Assembly: GCF_033095985.1 (NCBI RefSeq)
Contig: NZ_AP026802.1
Coordinates: 1-64,000, forward strand
DNA: 64,000 bases
Source of the DNA: Xylocopilactobacillus apicola
Lineage (GTDB): Bacteria > Bacillota > Bacilli > Lactobacillales > Lactobacillaceae
Direction: 5' to 3'
Shown: one piece after another, positions 42,916 to 50,556 of the stretch
How positions within the stretch are numbered: the stretch's first letter is position 1
Layout: each line of letters opens with the position of its first letter
Program-made: the position numbers and the translations under genes
Notes under the pieces: generated by a model
The model's input: the letters and a program-made list of their open reading frames with translations, nothing else
Told to the model about the DNA's origin: nothing
Databases searched by the model: none

Positions 42916-43947
42916 TTAATCTACGATAATGTCTGCGGCCGTGGGGACAGGTTTCTTTTGGATTCGGCCAATTTTACTAAATGGAACTTTTTTCTGAGTC
43001 ATTTCAGCCATCATTGCCTCGGCGTCTTCAGCTTTAACGCTGATTAAAAGACCACCAGAAGTCTGGGGATCAAAGACGATTTCTTCTAAAGCATGATCGA
43101 CAAAGTTGAAATGAATTCGCTCTTTGAGAAATTTTCGATTCCTTTGGCCGCCAGCAGTAACTAATAAATCTTCCGCACAGGCGTAAGCCTCAGGAATGAT
43201 TGGTAAATCTTCGGCCTCGATAACAGCTTGATGTTGACCACCTGTAAGCATTTCAGCCAAGTGACCGGCAAGACCAAAGCCCGTTACATCAGTACAAGCG
43301 CTAATTGAATACTTGCGCATAACCATAGATGCATCACGGTTAAGCATTGTCATAGAGGCAACGGCTGTATTGAAAGCTTCAGGGCTTACCGCTTCGGCTT
43401 GATAACTTGCGGTGATGATTCCCACTCCCAATTTCTTGGTTAAGATCAAAACGTCGCCATCATTAACCTTGTTATTGCAGATAATTTGATGAGGGTCAAT
43501 TGAGCCAGTAACTGAAAGTCCATACTTGGGCAAATGGTCATGGATGGAGTGCCCTCCTGCAATGACGCCTCCTGCTTCAGTAACTTTCTCTTGGCCGCCA
43601 GCTAGAATTTTCTTCAAAGTTGTTAAACTACCCTTTTCCGGAAAACAAACGATATTGAGCGCTAATAAAACATCGCCGCCCATTGCAAAGATGTCACTTA
43701 AGGCGTTAGTTGCAGCAATTTGACCAAACAGATAAGGATCAGTGACCATTGAAGGAAAGAAATCAATTGTTTGAATAGTCGCAAGATGCTCATTTAATTG
43801 ATAAACTGCTGCGTCATCAGTAGAGTCAAAACCTACTAGCAGCCGAGGATCGTGATTTTGGGGCAAATCATTTAAAAGATTTTTGAGGTCCCCTGGCCCC
43901 ATTTTGGCATTACATCCACCACAGACAAACAATTGTTCTTCATCCAT
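42916..43947 (-). CDS. selD: Selenophosphate synthetase SelD
   Basis: A 343-residue protein. The active-site pair is Cys12 and Lys15 in CGGCNAKMGPG, equivalent to Cys17/Lys20 of E. coli SelD. The ATP/metal-binding parts VGFDSTDDAAVYQ, ATNALSDIFAMGGDVLLALN and DVTGFGLAGHLAEM follow. It makes selenophosphate for SelA. It uses Cys, not Sec. It begins after a hairpin that separates it from the TSUP gene. Confidence 0.96.
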   Translation of the reverse strand: MDEEQLFVCGGCNAKMGPGDLKNLLNDLPQNHDPRLLVGFDSTDDAAVYQLNEHLATIQTIDFFPSMVTDPYLFGQIAATNALSDIFAMGGDVLLALNIVCFPEKGSLTTLKKILAGGQEKVTEAGGVIAGGHSIHDHLPKYGLSVTGSIDPHQIICNNKVNDGDVLILTKKLGVGIITASYQAEAVSPEAFNTAVASMTMLNRDASMVMRKYSISACTDVTGFGLAGHLAEMLTGGQHQAVIEAEDLPIIPEAYACAEDLLVTAGGQRNRKFLKERIHFNFVDHALEEIVFDPQTSGGLLISVKAEDAEAMMAEMTQKKVPFSKIGRIQKKPVPTAADIIVD

Positions 43948-43971
43948 CTTAAACTCCTTATCTAAAAGACC

Positions 43972-44001
43972 GCAATCTAAAAATTGATTACGGTCTTTTG
44001 T
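43972..44001 (-). terminator. Hairpin between the prd genes and selD
   Basis: AAAAGACCG (minus strand) pairs with CGGTCTTTT across an A/T-rich loop, in the 91-bp gap between the TSUP permease and selD. It resembles a leaky terminator that would set selD-and-downstream expression below the prd genes. Confidence 0.55.
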
Positions 44002-44038
44002 AAAACTAACGATTACCTAAACCGCAGTTGAATAAAAA

Positions 44039-44920
44039 TTATTTAGCAGTTTTGCGAAAACCTTGATATAACATTGTTAAAGCGGTATAAGCAACAACAA
44101 TGATAACAAGCCATGACAAAACTTTAACGTCAAGACTTTTAACAAATTTAACTGCAACATAAACACCGATTACTCCACCGATTGTAATTCCAATCGAACC
44201 CATTCGGTTATAATCGCCCTTTTTAATGAATTCGCGGCTAGCAACTGGCATTAAGGCAGCACAAGATGCCATCATAATTGGAAAAGCAGCGATTGGAGTT
44301 AGGCCTAAAAGGTAAATCATTGCCATACAAGGAGCATAAAGCCCGATTCCGGCAGTCATAAGAGCTCCTAGGATTAAATTACCAATAATTCCAATGAATA
44401 GTTTGCCACCAGTTAAGGCAGTAGCTTCATTACCGTTTCCAAGTCCTGCTAAAACACCAGTATTTTGTAACAGCATCAAGATTGAAGTTACGACAAGGGC
44501 AAATCCCATAATTATTTGAATTTTCTTCTCATCAACTTTTGCAATAAATTTAGAGCCAAAAAATGAACCAACAGCTGAAGCGATTACTAGTGAGATCAAA
44601 GTTAAACCGTCAACTTTGACCGAAGTAATAAACATAAATGCTTCAACTAAAACCGGAATAGAACAAGCAACATTTAGAGTTCCAGGTAGCAACTTGTCAG
44701 ATTTTAAAAATTTTGTCAGCTTTAAAAACATTGTGGTTGGTGCATAGCTACCAATCCCGAGGGCATCAAAAAAATTACAAATAAATCCAATGCCCCCCGC
44801 AATATAAACATTTCCATCGTTAATCTCATCGCGATGTTTTACTAGATCACGAATCCAGATAAACGCAAAATAGATGCCTAAAATGCCTAATAATATTTGA
44901 AGTACAGTCTTAATTGGCAA
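44039..44920 (-). CDS. TSUP (TauE/SafE) family permease
   Basis: A 293-residue integral membrane protein with about eight hydrophobic helices and the family's repeated halves (GGIGFICNFFDALGIGSYAP and ILGALMTAGIGLYAPCMAMI). TSUP proteins move sulfite, sulfonates and other small anions. Between prdF and selD, selenium or sulfur oxyanion uptake, or proline/5-aminovalerate handling, are possibilities. None is proven. Confidence 0.85.
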   Translation of the reverse strand: MPIKTVLQILLGILGIYFAFIWIRDLVKHRDEINDGNVYIAGGIGFICNFFDALGIGSYAPTTMFLKLTKFLKSDKLLPGTLNVACSIPVLVEAFMFITSVKVDGLTLISLVIASAVGSFFGSKFIAKVDEKKIQIIMGFALVVTSILMLLQNTGVLAGLGNGNEATALTGGKLFIGIIGNLILGALMTAGIGLYAPCMAMIYLLGLTPIAAFPIMMASCAALMPVASREFIKKGDYNRMGSIGITIGGVIGVYVAVKFVKSLDVKVLSWLVIIVVAYTALTMLYQGFRKTAK

Positions 44921-44932
44921 AATCTTTACCTC

Positions 44933-45949
44933 CTATTTCAGTGTAAATCCTCCAGATAATGGATCTGACGGATCGAACAAGAAGGTGTTAAATCCAGTAA
45001 GATATGCCGATCCGGTAATCTCAGGAATAATTGCATTAACTCCGCCGATCGAAGTTTCTTCGACTACTCGGCCAACAAATTTGGTATTTAGAATACTTTC
45101 ATAAACAAATGGCTCGTTTAAGCCAATCTGTTTTTTGGCATACAAGGTCGCTAATTTAGCACTGGTACCAGTTCCACAAGGAGAACGATCAACTTGACCA
45201 TCGCCAAAGACTACGACGTTTTGCATTGTAGCATCACTAGACTGCGGCTCACCGTACATTTCTACTAAATCAATGGTATTGATATAGTCCATGGCCGGAT
45301 GTTGAACCGGAATCTGTTCATTAGCAGCTTTAAGAATTTTCATTCCAATTTCTGCCAACTGGTTACTATTGTTTTTTTCAATTTTTAAGTTGAGTTCAGC
45401 GATTGGTAAAATCGCAAAAAAACTACCCCCAAATGAAACATCTAGTTTGATTGAACCCAACTCAGCAACATTGATTTCAACGTCACGCTTCAGTAAGAAT
45501 GCAGGGACGTTACGAAAAGAAACGCTTTGAACATGATATGGTTCATCTAAATGAGCAGTTGCGTGAATAATTCCCGCAGGTGCTTCTAAGACAACCTCTT
45601 TTTCACGGTCGTTCTCTGAAACGTCAACCATGCCAGTTTCAACAATTGCAGTTACTGCGGCAATCGTATTGTGACCACACATGTTTAAATAACCGCCAGT
45701 ATCCATGAAGATAATGCCAAAATCAGCTTCGTCGCTGACAGCAGGAATCAAAAATGCGCCAAACATTTCATCGTGTCCCCGCGGTTCCAGCATTAAAGCT
45801 TTACGTAAATCATCTTTTTCTTCTATTAAATACTGTTTCTTTTCGGCAATCGTTTTACCCTTTAATTTTGGAATCCCTCCAGTAATGATTCTAGCTGCTT
45901 CACCAGCCGTGTGAGAATCGATCCCTGAAAGCATTCTTGAAATTTTCAA
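44933..45949 (-). CDS. prdF: Proline racemase PrdF
   Basis: A 338-residue proline racemase with the two catalytic cysteines Cys91 (GYLNMCGHNT) and Cys258 (VDRSPCGTGTSAK). It converts L-proline to D-proline, the substrate of the reductase. The start is a TTG overlapping the prdE stop (TTGA), indicating coupling. Length and motifs are normal. Confidence 0.95.
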   Translation of the reverse strand: MKISRMLSGIDSHTAGEAARIITGGIPKLKGKTIAEKKQYLIEEKDDLRKALMLEPRGHDEMFGAFLIPAVSDEADFGIIFMDTGGYLNMCGHNTIAAVTAIVETGMVDVSENDREKEVVLEAPAGIIHATAHLDEPYHVQSVSFRNVPAFLLKRDVEINVAELGSIKLDVSFGGSFFAILPIAELNLKIEKNNSNQLAEIGMKILKAANEQIPVQHPAMDYINTIDLVEMYGEPQSSDATMQNVVVFGDGQVDRSPCGTGTSAKLATLYAKKQIGLNEPFVYESILNTKFVGRVVEETSIGGVNAIIPEITGSAYLTGFNTFLFDPSDPLSGGFTLK

Positions 45950-46440
45950 TTGTTTTCCTCCAATTCAGCAGACTTTTGATCTGCACGCATTTTTAATTTT
46001 AAAAAACCAAGAGCTTTATTGGCATCACGTTCATCGAGACTGTTCTCTGCAAGGACCGTGGTTTCTTTGCCGCTAGGAGATTTGTTAATATCTAATACGT
46101 AAGGAGTATATTCATTAGTTACAACAAAAGTTGCTTGGGTGCCGATAAATTTTAAACCAATCACCGAGATTCCCTCAGAACCAATACTTTCCATTGTATT
46201 CATGAAATCGACATCAGAATTGCCCCAGCCATCAGCAGAGATTACTGCGCCGTCGGTTCGCATAGCTTTAAGCCATTTAGCGACTCGCTTACCAACAAGA
46301 TTCTTTAAAACATTATCCTGCGGAGTGCCGACGACAATAATTCCTTGAAAATCAATGTCTGGATCTTGGGCAAAAACACGCACCAAGGGATCCTTAAAGT
46401 GATGTTTTGTTGTTTCTTTAGTTGATGGACCAACTCCCAT
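45946..46440 (-). CDS. prdE: PrdE, homologous to the C-terminal part of PrdA
   Basis: A 164-residue protein matching the C-terminal piece of PrdA: MGVGPSTKETTKHHFKDPLV against CIGPASKETTRHYWREPLV. It starts almost exactly at the PrdA cleavage point, with Met in place of the pyruvoyl-forming Cys. AAGGAGG precedes it. The partner protein PrdD matches the N-terminal piece. Known in prd operons; the exact function is unclear. Confidence 0.88.
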   Translation of the reverse strand: MGVGPSTKETTKHHFKDPLVRVFAQDPDIDFQGIIVVGTPQDNVLKNLVGKRVAKWLKAMRTDGAVISADGWGNSDVDFMNTMESIGSEGISVIGLKFIGTQATFVVTNEYTPYVLDINKSPSGKETTVLAENSLDERDANKALGFLKLKMRADQKSAELEENN

Positions 46441-46452
46441 TCTATCCTCCTT

Positions 46453-47193
46453 TTAAACCATTGCTCTAATTGCGCCATCGCGATACTCATTGGGAGTGAG
46501 AAGAACGGGAAAATTATTGAGATCAATAATGGAAATTCCGTCTTCCATCCCACTTGGTTCTTTGGCGAAAAGTAAATTATCATACATTGCTCCTTGGCCA
46601 GAGACTTGTTTGACAATCGCGACTTTTGGTTTACCCGGATGGACCTCATTGACATATTCATGAGTATAGTCAGCTTCCAAACCGTTAGTTACTTTCAAAA
46701 TTTTGCGAATTGGCTGAATGTAAGCATCAGCAAAAGCAAAAATTTCGGTCATCGACTTACGATCCATCTTGGAGGTGCTTTTAACAATGACATTAAACAT
46801 AATAATGTAATCATTAGTGCCTGGCGTTCCATCGCGGTCTAACATGATTTGATCTTTTAAGATTCCATCAGAAGATCCAAAATCATGGATTTGGCGCCCT
46901 TGTTGATCTGCGCCAGTTAGTAGCACACAAGTACCGGTGAGAGTATGGGTAATCCCCTCTCCGATGTTTCCCAGCACTTTAGTAGAGATTGGAATAACAT
47001 CCATAATGGCGTTAGTGGGCACATCTAGTTGATTAGGGGGCAAAACTTTAATTTCAACCGATTGAAAATCAGCTGGCAGCACTTCTTGCGGCTTTTTTGG
47101 AATCACTAACTGATGATCCTTAAGCTGATAACTATCTCCTATTTGAACGTGGTCAATAATAAACTCTTTAATCTTAAGCGTTTCATTAGGCAT
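46453..47193 (-). CDS. prdD: PrdD, homologous to the PrdA proprotein N-terminal part
   Basis: A 246-residue protein similar to PrdA residues 180-424 (NAIMDVIPISTKVLGNIGEG; VKQVSGQGAMYDNLLF; NEYRDGAIRAMV at the end). It ends where PrdA would be cleaved and lacks the pyruvoyl Cys. It lies 31 bp after prdB and 12 bp before prdE. Confidence 0.88.
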   Translation of the reverse strand: MPNETLKIKEFIIDHVQIGDSYQLKDHQLVIPKKPQEVLPADFQSVEIKVLPPNQLDVPTNAIMDVIPISTKVLGNIGEGITHTLTGTCVLLTGADQQGRQIHDFGSSDGILKDQIMLDRDGTPGTNDYIIMFNVIVKSTSKMDRKSMTEIFAFADAYIQPIRKILKVTNGLEADYTHEYVNEVHPGKPKVAIVKQVSGQGAMYDNLLFAKEPSGMEDGISIIDLNNFPVLLTPNEYRDGAIRAMV

Positions 47194-47224
47194 CTTTTAA
47201 CTCTCTAAATGCTTTAGATTTTTT

Positions 47225-47950
47225 TTAAATTTTAGCAAGATATTCATATGGTAATGGGATGATTTTACCTGGTTGTTCAAGCTTTTCAAGCTGAGATAAA
47301 GTATCCTTTAAAATACCAGTTTGCATTTCGATATTATGAGGTTCACCAGCGTTAGCTCCCATTGGAACACGAGGAGCAACGGCCCGTGGAGATCCTTGTT
47401 GACGTACGACTGGAGGTAGGGCTGCAATAATAATAGTTGGGATGCCAACTTCTTCAATAGCTCGCTGCACGATCACGGCAGTTCTATGACAGGTCCCTCA
47501 CCCGGCAGTTAAAACAACAGCATCAACTTTTTCTTCTAATAATTTTTGAGCAATTTCCGGCCCAGTTTGTTCGGTGAAGACTTTAACGTCTCCCCCGCCA
47601 CCCATACAAGTATACATGCTTGGAGCAACTGCCTTGATAAAGCCAGAATCAGCTAATTCGCGTAGGCGGTCGATTGGAAACATTGAGTTGATATCACGAT
47701 TTACATCAGTATTATCGTATCCGCCATGAGATACCATCAATTCATCGGTTTGAGCGGTTCCTGGAACCATCCGATATGAAGTATCTCCTGCAAGGTTAAA
47801 TGGTTTATCAGTTTTTAAATGGACGCCTGCTGCGGTAACTAGCGCAACAGTCATATCTTTTAACGGTTTAGTAACTGGTGCCCAAACCGGTTTTGGGGTA
47901 ATCGGGACAAAAATTTCTGATTGTAGTCCCTCAAACTTCTTGAGACTCAT
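47225..47950 (-). CDS. prdB: D-proline reductase selenoprotein PrdB
   Basis: Read with UGA as selenocysteine it is 241 residues, the usual PrdB length. The UGA (47498-47500) is Sec151 in VVLTAG-U-GTCHRTAV, giving the family's UxxC motif. Frame and homology continue after it (VQRAIEEVGIPTIIIAALPP; RAVAPRVPMGANAGEPHNIE). It is the catalytic selenoprotein that reduces D-proline to 5-aminovalerate together with pyruvoyl-PrdA. Automatic callers will split it into 47498-47950 and 47225-47476. Its start overlaps the preceding gene by 20 bp. Confidence 0.96.
47465..47481 (-). promoter_or_regulatory. Candidate SECIS hairpin in prdB
   Basis: Downstream of the UGA by 16 nt, CTGC (47481-47478) pairs with GCAG (47468-47465), with a possible inner CG/CG, around a short loop containing UGAU. 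Position fits a bacterial SECIS, which SelB binds right after the UGA. The stem is short and I have not folded it quantitatively. Confidence 0.5.
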
Positions 47951-48281
47951 TGTGAGTACTCCCTTCCTTTAATAAATTTCTTTGTTTGGTTTTTTCTTGA
48001 ACTTCTCGCATCCTCTGATGATAAGCGGCTAATGCATTAACGTATTTTTCATTTGGAGCTTCTTGTATGACTTCAGGATAAGACATTAAGAAAGCAACTT
48101 CTTGTCCGATGCGCATTTCGTATTCGGTAATAACCATGCGTTTAGGAACTTCAAGTCGTCCCATCCGGCCCTTGAGGTCAATTACAACACTAGCATCAGT
48201 CAACTCAATGATGACACCCTGCCAAACAGTTTCAGTTGATGCGTATTTAAGTTCATCAAAGCCAATATTTTCTTCGGCCAA
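47931..48281 (-). CDS. Small proline-reductase-cluster protein (CBO2463/CBO2479 type)
   Basis: A 116-residue protein between prdA and prdB, the place where clostridial operons also carry a small gene. Features: VWQGVIIELTDASVVIDLKGRMGRLEVPKR, a beta-rich core read in two parts, and a charged helical C-terminus (HQRMREVQEKTKQRNLLKEG). Role unknown. It starts five bases after prdA and overlaps prdB. Confidence 0.8.
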   Translation of the reverse strand: MAEENIGFDELKYASTETVWQGVIIELTDASVVIDLKGRMGRLEVPKRMVITEYEMRIGQEVAFLMSYPEVIQEAPNEKYVNALAAYHQRMREVQEKTKQRNLLKEGSTHNESQEV

Positions 48282-48286
48282 TGTTG

Positions 48287-50179
48287 TTAACCTTCGGCTT
48301 TTTCGTAAATTTCACGCCGTTTTTTGCTCATTGGCAGAGATTGCTCATTTTGAACCAGATGAATCTTTTGGCCCGTCTGTTTTTCAATCACTTCAATGTT
48401 ATTTTGTTTAACATTTGGATTCCATTGACGTTCTGGTTTCTTAATCGTTCCACCAGCCATTTTGGTTTCCAGCATTGCTAGAGCCCGGACAGCTTCTTCA
48501 GGACACAAGGTGTTGTTTGAGAGAACTTCGTTTTCAATTCCCTGACGCGACTTATTATTGTCAACCATTGCATCCATATATTTGTTACCAGTGACTAATT
48601 GGCCTTGGACAGCTGAGAAAGTAACCCCAACGACAGCAACACCGCGTTTACCAATTTCTTCATGGTGGAATCCGAAGTCAATATGATTATTACCAAAACC
48701 TTCAGTTGTAATAATTGCACCATCAAGGTTCATCGCTTCAACCATCATTCCAAGACGTTTTGAAACGTAGGATTTTTGGGTGTTTTCCTGGGGAGAACCG
48801 ACTAAAGCAACACCTACTAAATCGATGTCTTCGTTATGCATAGCTTCTTCTACTAGAGGTTCTCTCCAATAGTGGCGTGTCGTTTCCTTAGAAGCAGGTC
48901 CAATACAAGTTAAAGCATGAATTCCGCCATCTAAAAGCTCAGTTGGCGCTAAAACTACCGGAACATTACCAAGGTCAACGTTTGGTTTTGCTCCCAGAGT
49001 TCCAGCAGGTTCTACTGGCATGATTAAGTTATCATGCATTGCACCCTGGCCCATGATTTCCTTAACGATAAGTACGCGTTTTTGACTTGGGTGACGTTTT
49101 TGAACAAATTCTTCACTATGGTCAACTAAACCTGCATCCGCTTCTTTTAAAGCTTCCCGAATTTCTTCAGTAATTGTATCTGTTGCCAAGTGGGCAGACA
49201 ATGGACCTTTACGCTCACGGTTAGTACCAGCGGCAACAGTGATGTTGAGTTTGATCATAATATCGCCTTTATCAACAGCGCCTGGACGACCCCACATGAT
49301 ATTTTCATCCATCGGGCCTTCAGATGAACCAAATTCACCGATTTGGACTCCGTTTTCGTCAGTTCCGGTTAAAACCATTACGACGCCATCTAAGACACGA
49401 GTGACACCTTCACCGATCTCACCTTCTTGCTTGGTTGCAATTGGCTGGACATCCATAATAGTATTGCTAAATTCATGATATTTATCTGGTGTAATAATCT
49501 CCATACTCATATCTTTAACAATATCTTGAGTTTCAACCGCTTCTTTGCATAAATCCTCAGCACTGCGCAATTGAAGAGTTTTTCCTTTGATCTCTGTTTT
49601 ATCACCAAAGGTAACTTTTTCGATTGGATAGTAGTCCTTAACCAATTTGCGGACTACCGTTGCTTCAACTTGTTCAGATTTATCCTCTGTAGGAGCAACA
49701 TCTGGACTTTCTGTTGTCTTTTGAGCTGGTTTGTTAGGATCCGTTGGTGCATCTGGTAAGACATTTTGTAACGCACTTAAAGGAATCTGCAAATCAATCC
49801 CCTTACCTTCAGCAATTGAAAGATGCAAAGTATTACCATCTTTAGTTATACCAGGAGCAACTGGTGCTGGACTTGGAGCCGCAGCAATAGGTGCAGCAGT
49901 CTCTGGTTTAGCTTCAGTTTTTGTTTCTTGGACCTGATCAACTGAATCAGGAGTTAAGGGAACTAAAGCATCTGTTGTTTTCTTTAAGGTCCCTCCCAAA
50001 GCTTGACCAATACTGAGCACGTCCTCAGGAATAGTTAACAATCCTGAACTGACGTAATCATCAAATAAAGTCGGATCTTCAAAATCAGCGGCTTCTAGAA
50101 CTTTGCCACTATCTCGACGACAACAGAGAACGGCTGGGTCAGCAGAATGCTCCTTCGCCATTTCTGGTGTAATAGACAT
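48287..50179 (-). CDS. prdA: D-proline reductase proprotein PrdA
   Basis: A 630-residue proprotein. A Pro/Ala-rich linker lies at about 85-170. The self-cleavage site is Cys425 in GGIHALTCIGPASKE, which would give a C-terminal subunit of about 206 residues starting with a pyruvoyl group; this matches Cys421 known in Clostridium sticklandii. The pyruvoyl binds D-proline and PrdB supplies the Sec. It is the first gene of the leftward series, with GGAGG upstream. The following gene is five bases away. Confidence 0.95.
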   Translation of the reverse strand: MSITPEMAKEHSADPAVLCCRRDSGKVLEAADFEDPTLFDDYVSSGLLTIPEDVLSIGQALGGTLKKTTDALVPLTPDSVDQVQETKTEAKPETAAPIAAAPSPAPVAPGITKDGNTLHLSIAEGKGIDLQIPLSALQNVLPDAPTDPNKPAQKTTESPDVAPTEDKSEQVEATVVRKLVKDYYPIEKVTFGDKTEIKGKTLQLRSAEDLCKEAVETQDIVKDMSMEIITPDKYHEFSNTIMDVQPIATKQEGEIGEGVTRVLDGVVMVLTGTDENGVQIGEFGSSEGPMDENIMWGRPGAVDKGDIMIKLNITVAAGTNRERKGPLSAHLATDTITEEIREALKEADAGLVDHSEEFVQKRHPSQKRVLIVKEIMGQGAMHDNLIMPVEPAGTLGAKPNVDLGNVPVVLAPTELLDGGIHALTCIGPASKETTRHYWREPLVEEAMHNEDIDLVGVALVGSPQENTQKSYVSKRLGMMVEAMNLDGAIITTEGFGNNHIDFGFHHEEIGKRGVAVVGVTFSAVQGQLVTGNKYMDAMVDNNKSRQGIENEVLSNNTLCPEEAVRALAMLETKMAGGTIKKPERQWNPNVKQNNIEVIEKQTGQKIHLVQNEQSLPMSKKRREIYEKAEG

Positions 50180-50406
50180 ATTTATACCTCCTTAAAATAT
50201 CGGAGAGAACACTTGAAATAGCGAGCCAAATCCCAGCCCGCTTAAAAATTTCGAATGAACTCTCAATTAGCTTGAACAACCTATTTAAAGATAAAATTAA
50301 AATCCCATCTTTAAACAGGATAAGTATAACATAGAGCAGTTTCAAAATGGCTAATTTTATTAAATAATTTGCATTTTTGAAATTGTCTTTTTTGGATCTA
50401 AAAAAA

Positions 50407-50550
50407 GGCTGTGGCATAAGTCGCAAAAATCGGTCAGCCATGCGATTATAGTCTGAGTTTAAAGAAAAACGCTGATGAAAAAACGAGATCAAGAACGATT
50501 TCGAATTCATCAGCGTTATTTTATTTTCGAGAGGTAGTTATGTCACAGCC
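50407..50550. repeat. Inverted-repeat-bounded element (MITE- or IS-remnant-like)
   Basis: GGCTGTGGCATAAG (50407-50420) and GTTATGTCACAGCC (50537-50550) are near-perfect inverted ends about 145 bp apart. No transposase frame is inside. Confidence 0.45.
50470..50520 (-). terminator. Terminator of the BspA/WxL surface-protein gene
   Basis: AACGCTGATGAA pairs perfectly with TTCATCAGCGTT around a loop of about 25 bases, followed on the minus strand by TTTCTTT. It lies inside the inverted-repeat element, 40-80 bases after the surface-protein stop. Confidence 0.6.
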
Positions 50551-50556
50551 TCTTCA

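Larger units (their letters stand above)
50180..50556. other. Gap between prdA and the surface-protein gene
   Basis: About 377 bp. It should hold the prdA promoter; a TATACT-like -10 (about 50333-50338, minus strand) is visible but no good -35, and I see no GG-N10-GC sigma-54 site. The right part (50407-50550) is an inverted-repeat-bounded segment with a terminator inside. The long minus-strand frame across it (50139-50510) is low-complexity and not believable as a gene. Confidence 0.4.

Noticed and set aside
47498-47500. prdB as a pseudogene with a nonsense mutation.
   Set aside because: The UGA falls exactly at the family's Sec position and the full Sec machinery is adjacent.
50180-50480. 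Sigma-54 (-24/-12) promoter for prdA, as known in clostridia with PrdR.
   Set aside because: TGGC-type sequences are present but none has the GG-N10-GC spacing on the right strand, and prdR is absent from the window.
50139-50510. 123-residue minus-strand ORF between prdA and the surface protein.
   Set aside because: Low-complexity hydrophobic translation across the promoter, terminator and inverted repeats, overlapping prdA; no ribosome binding site.
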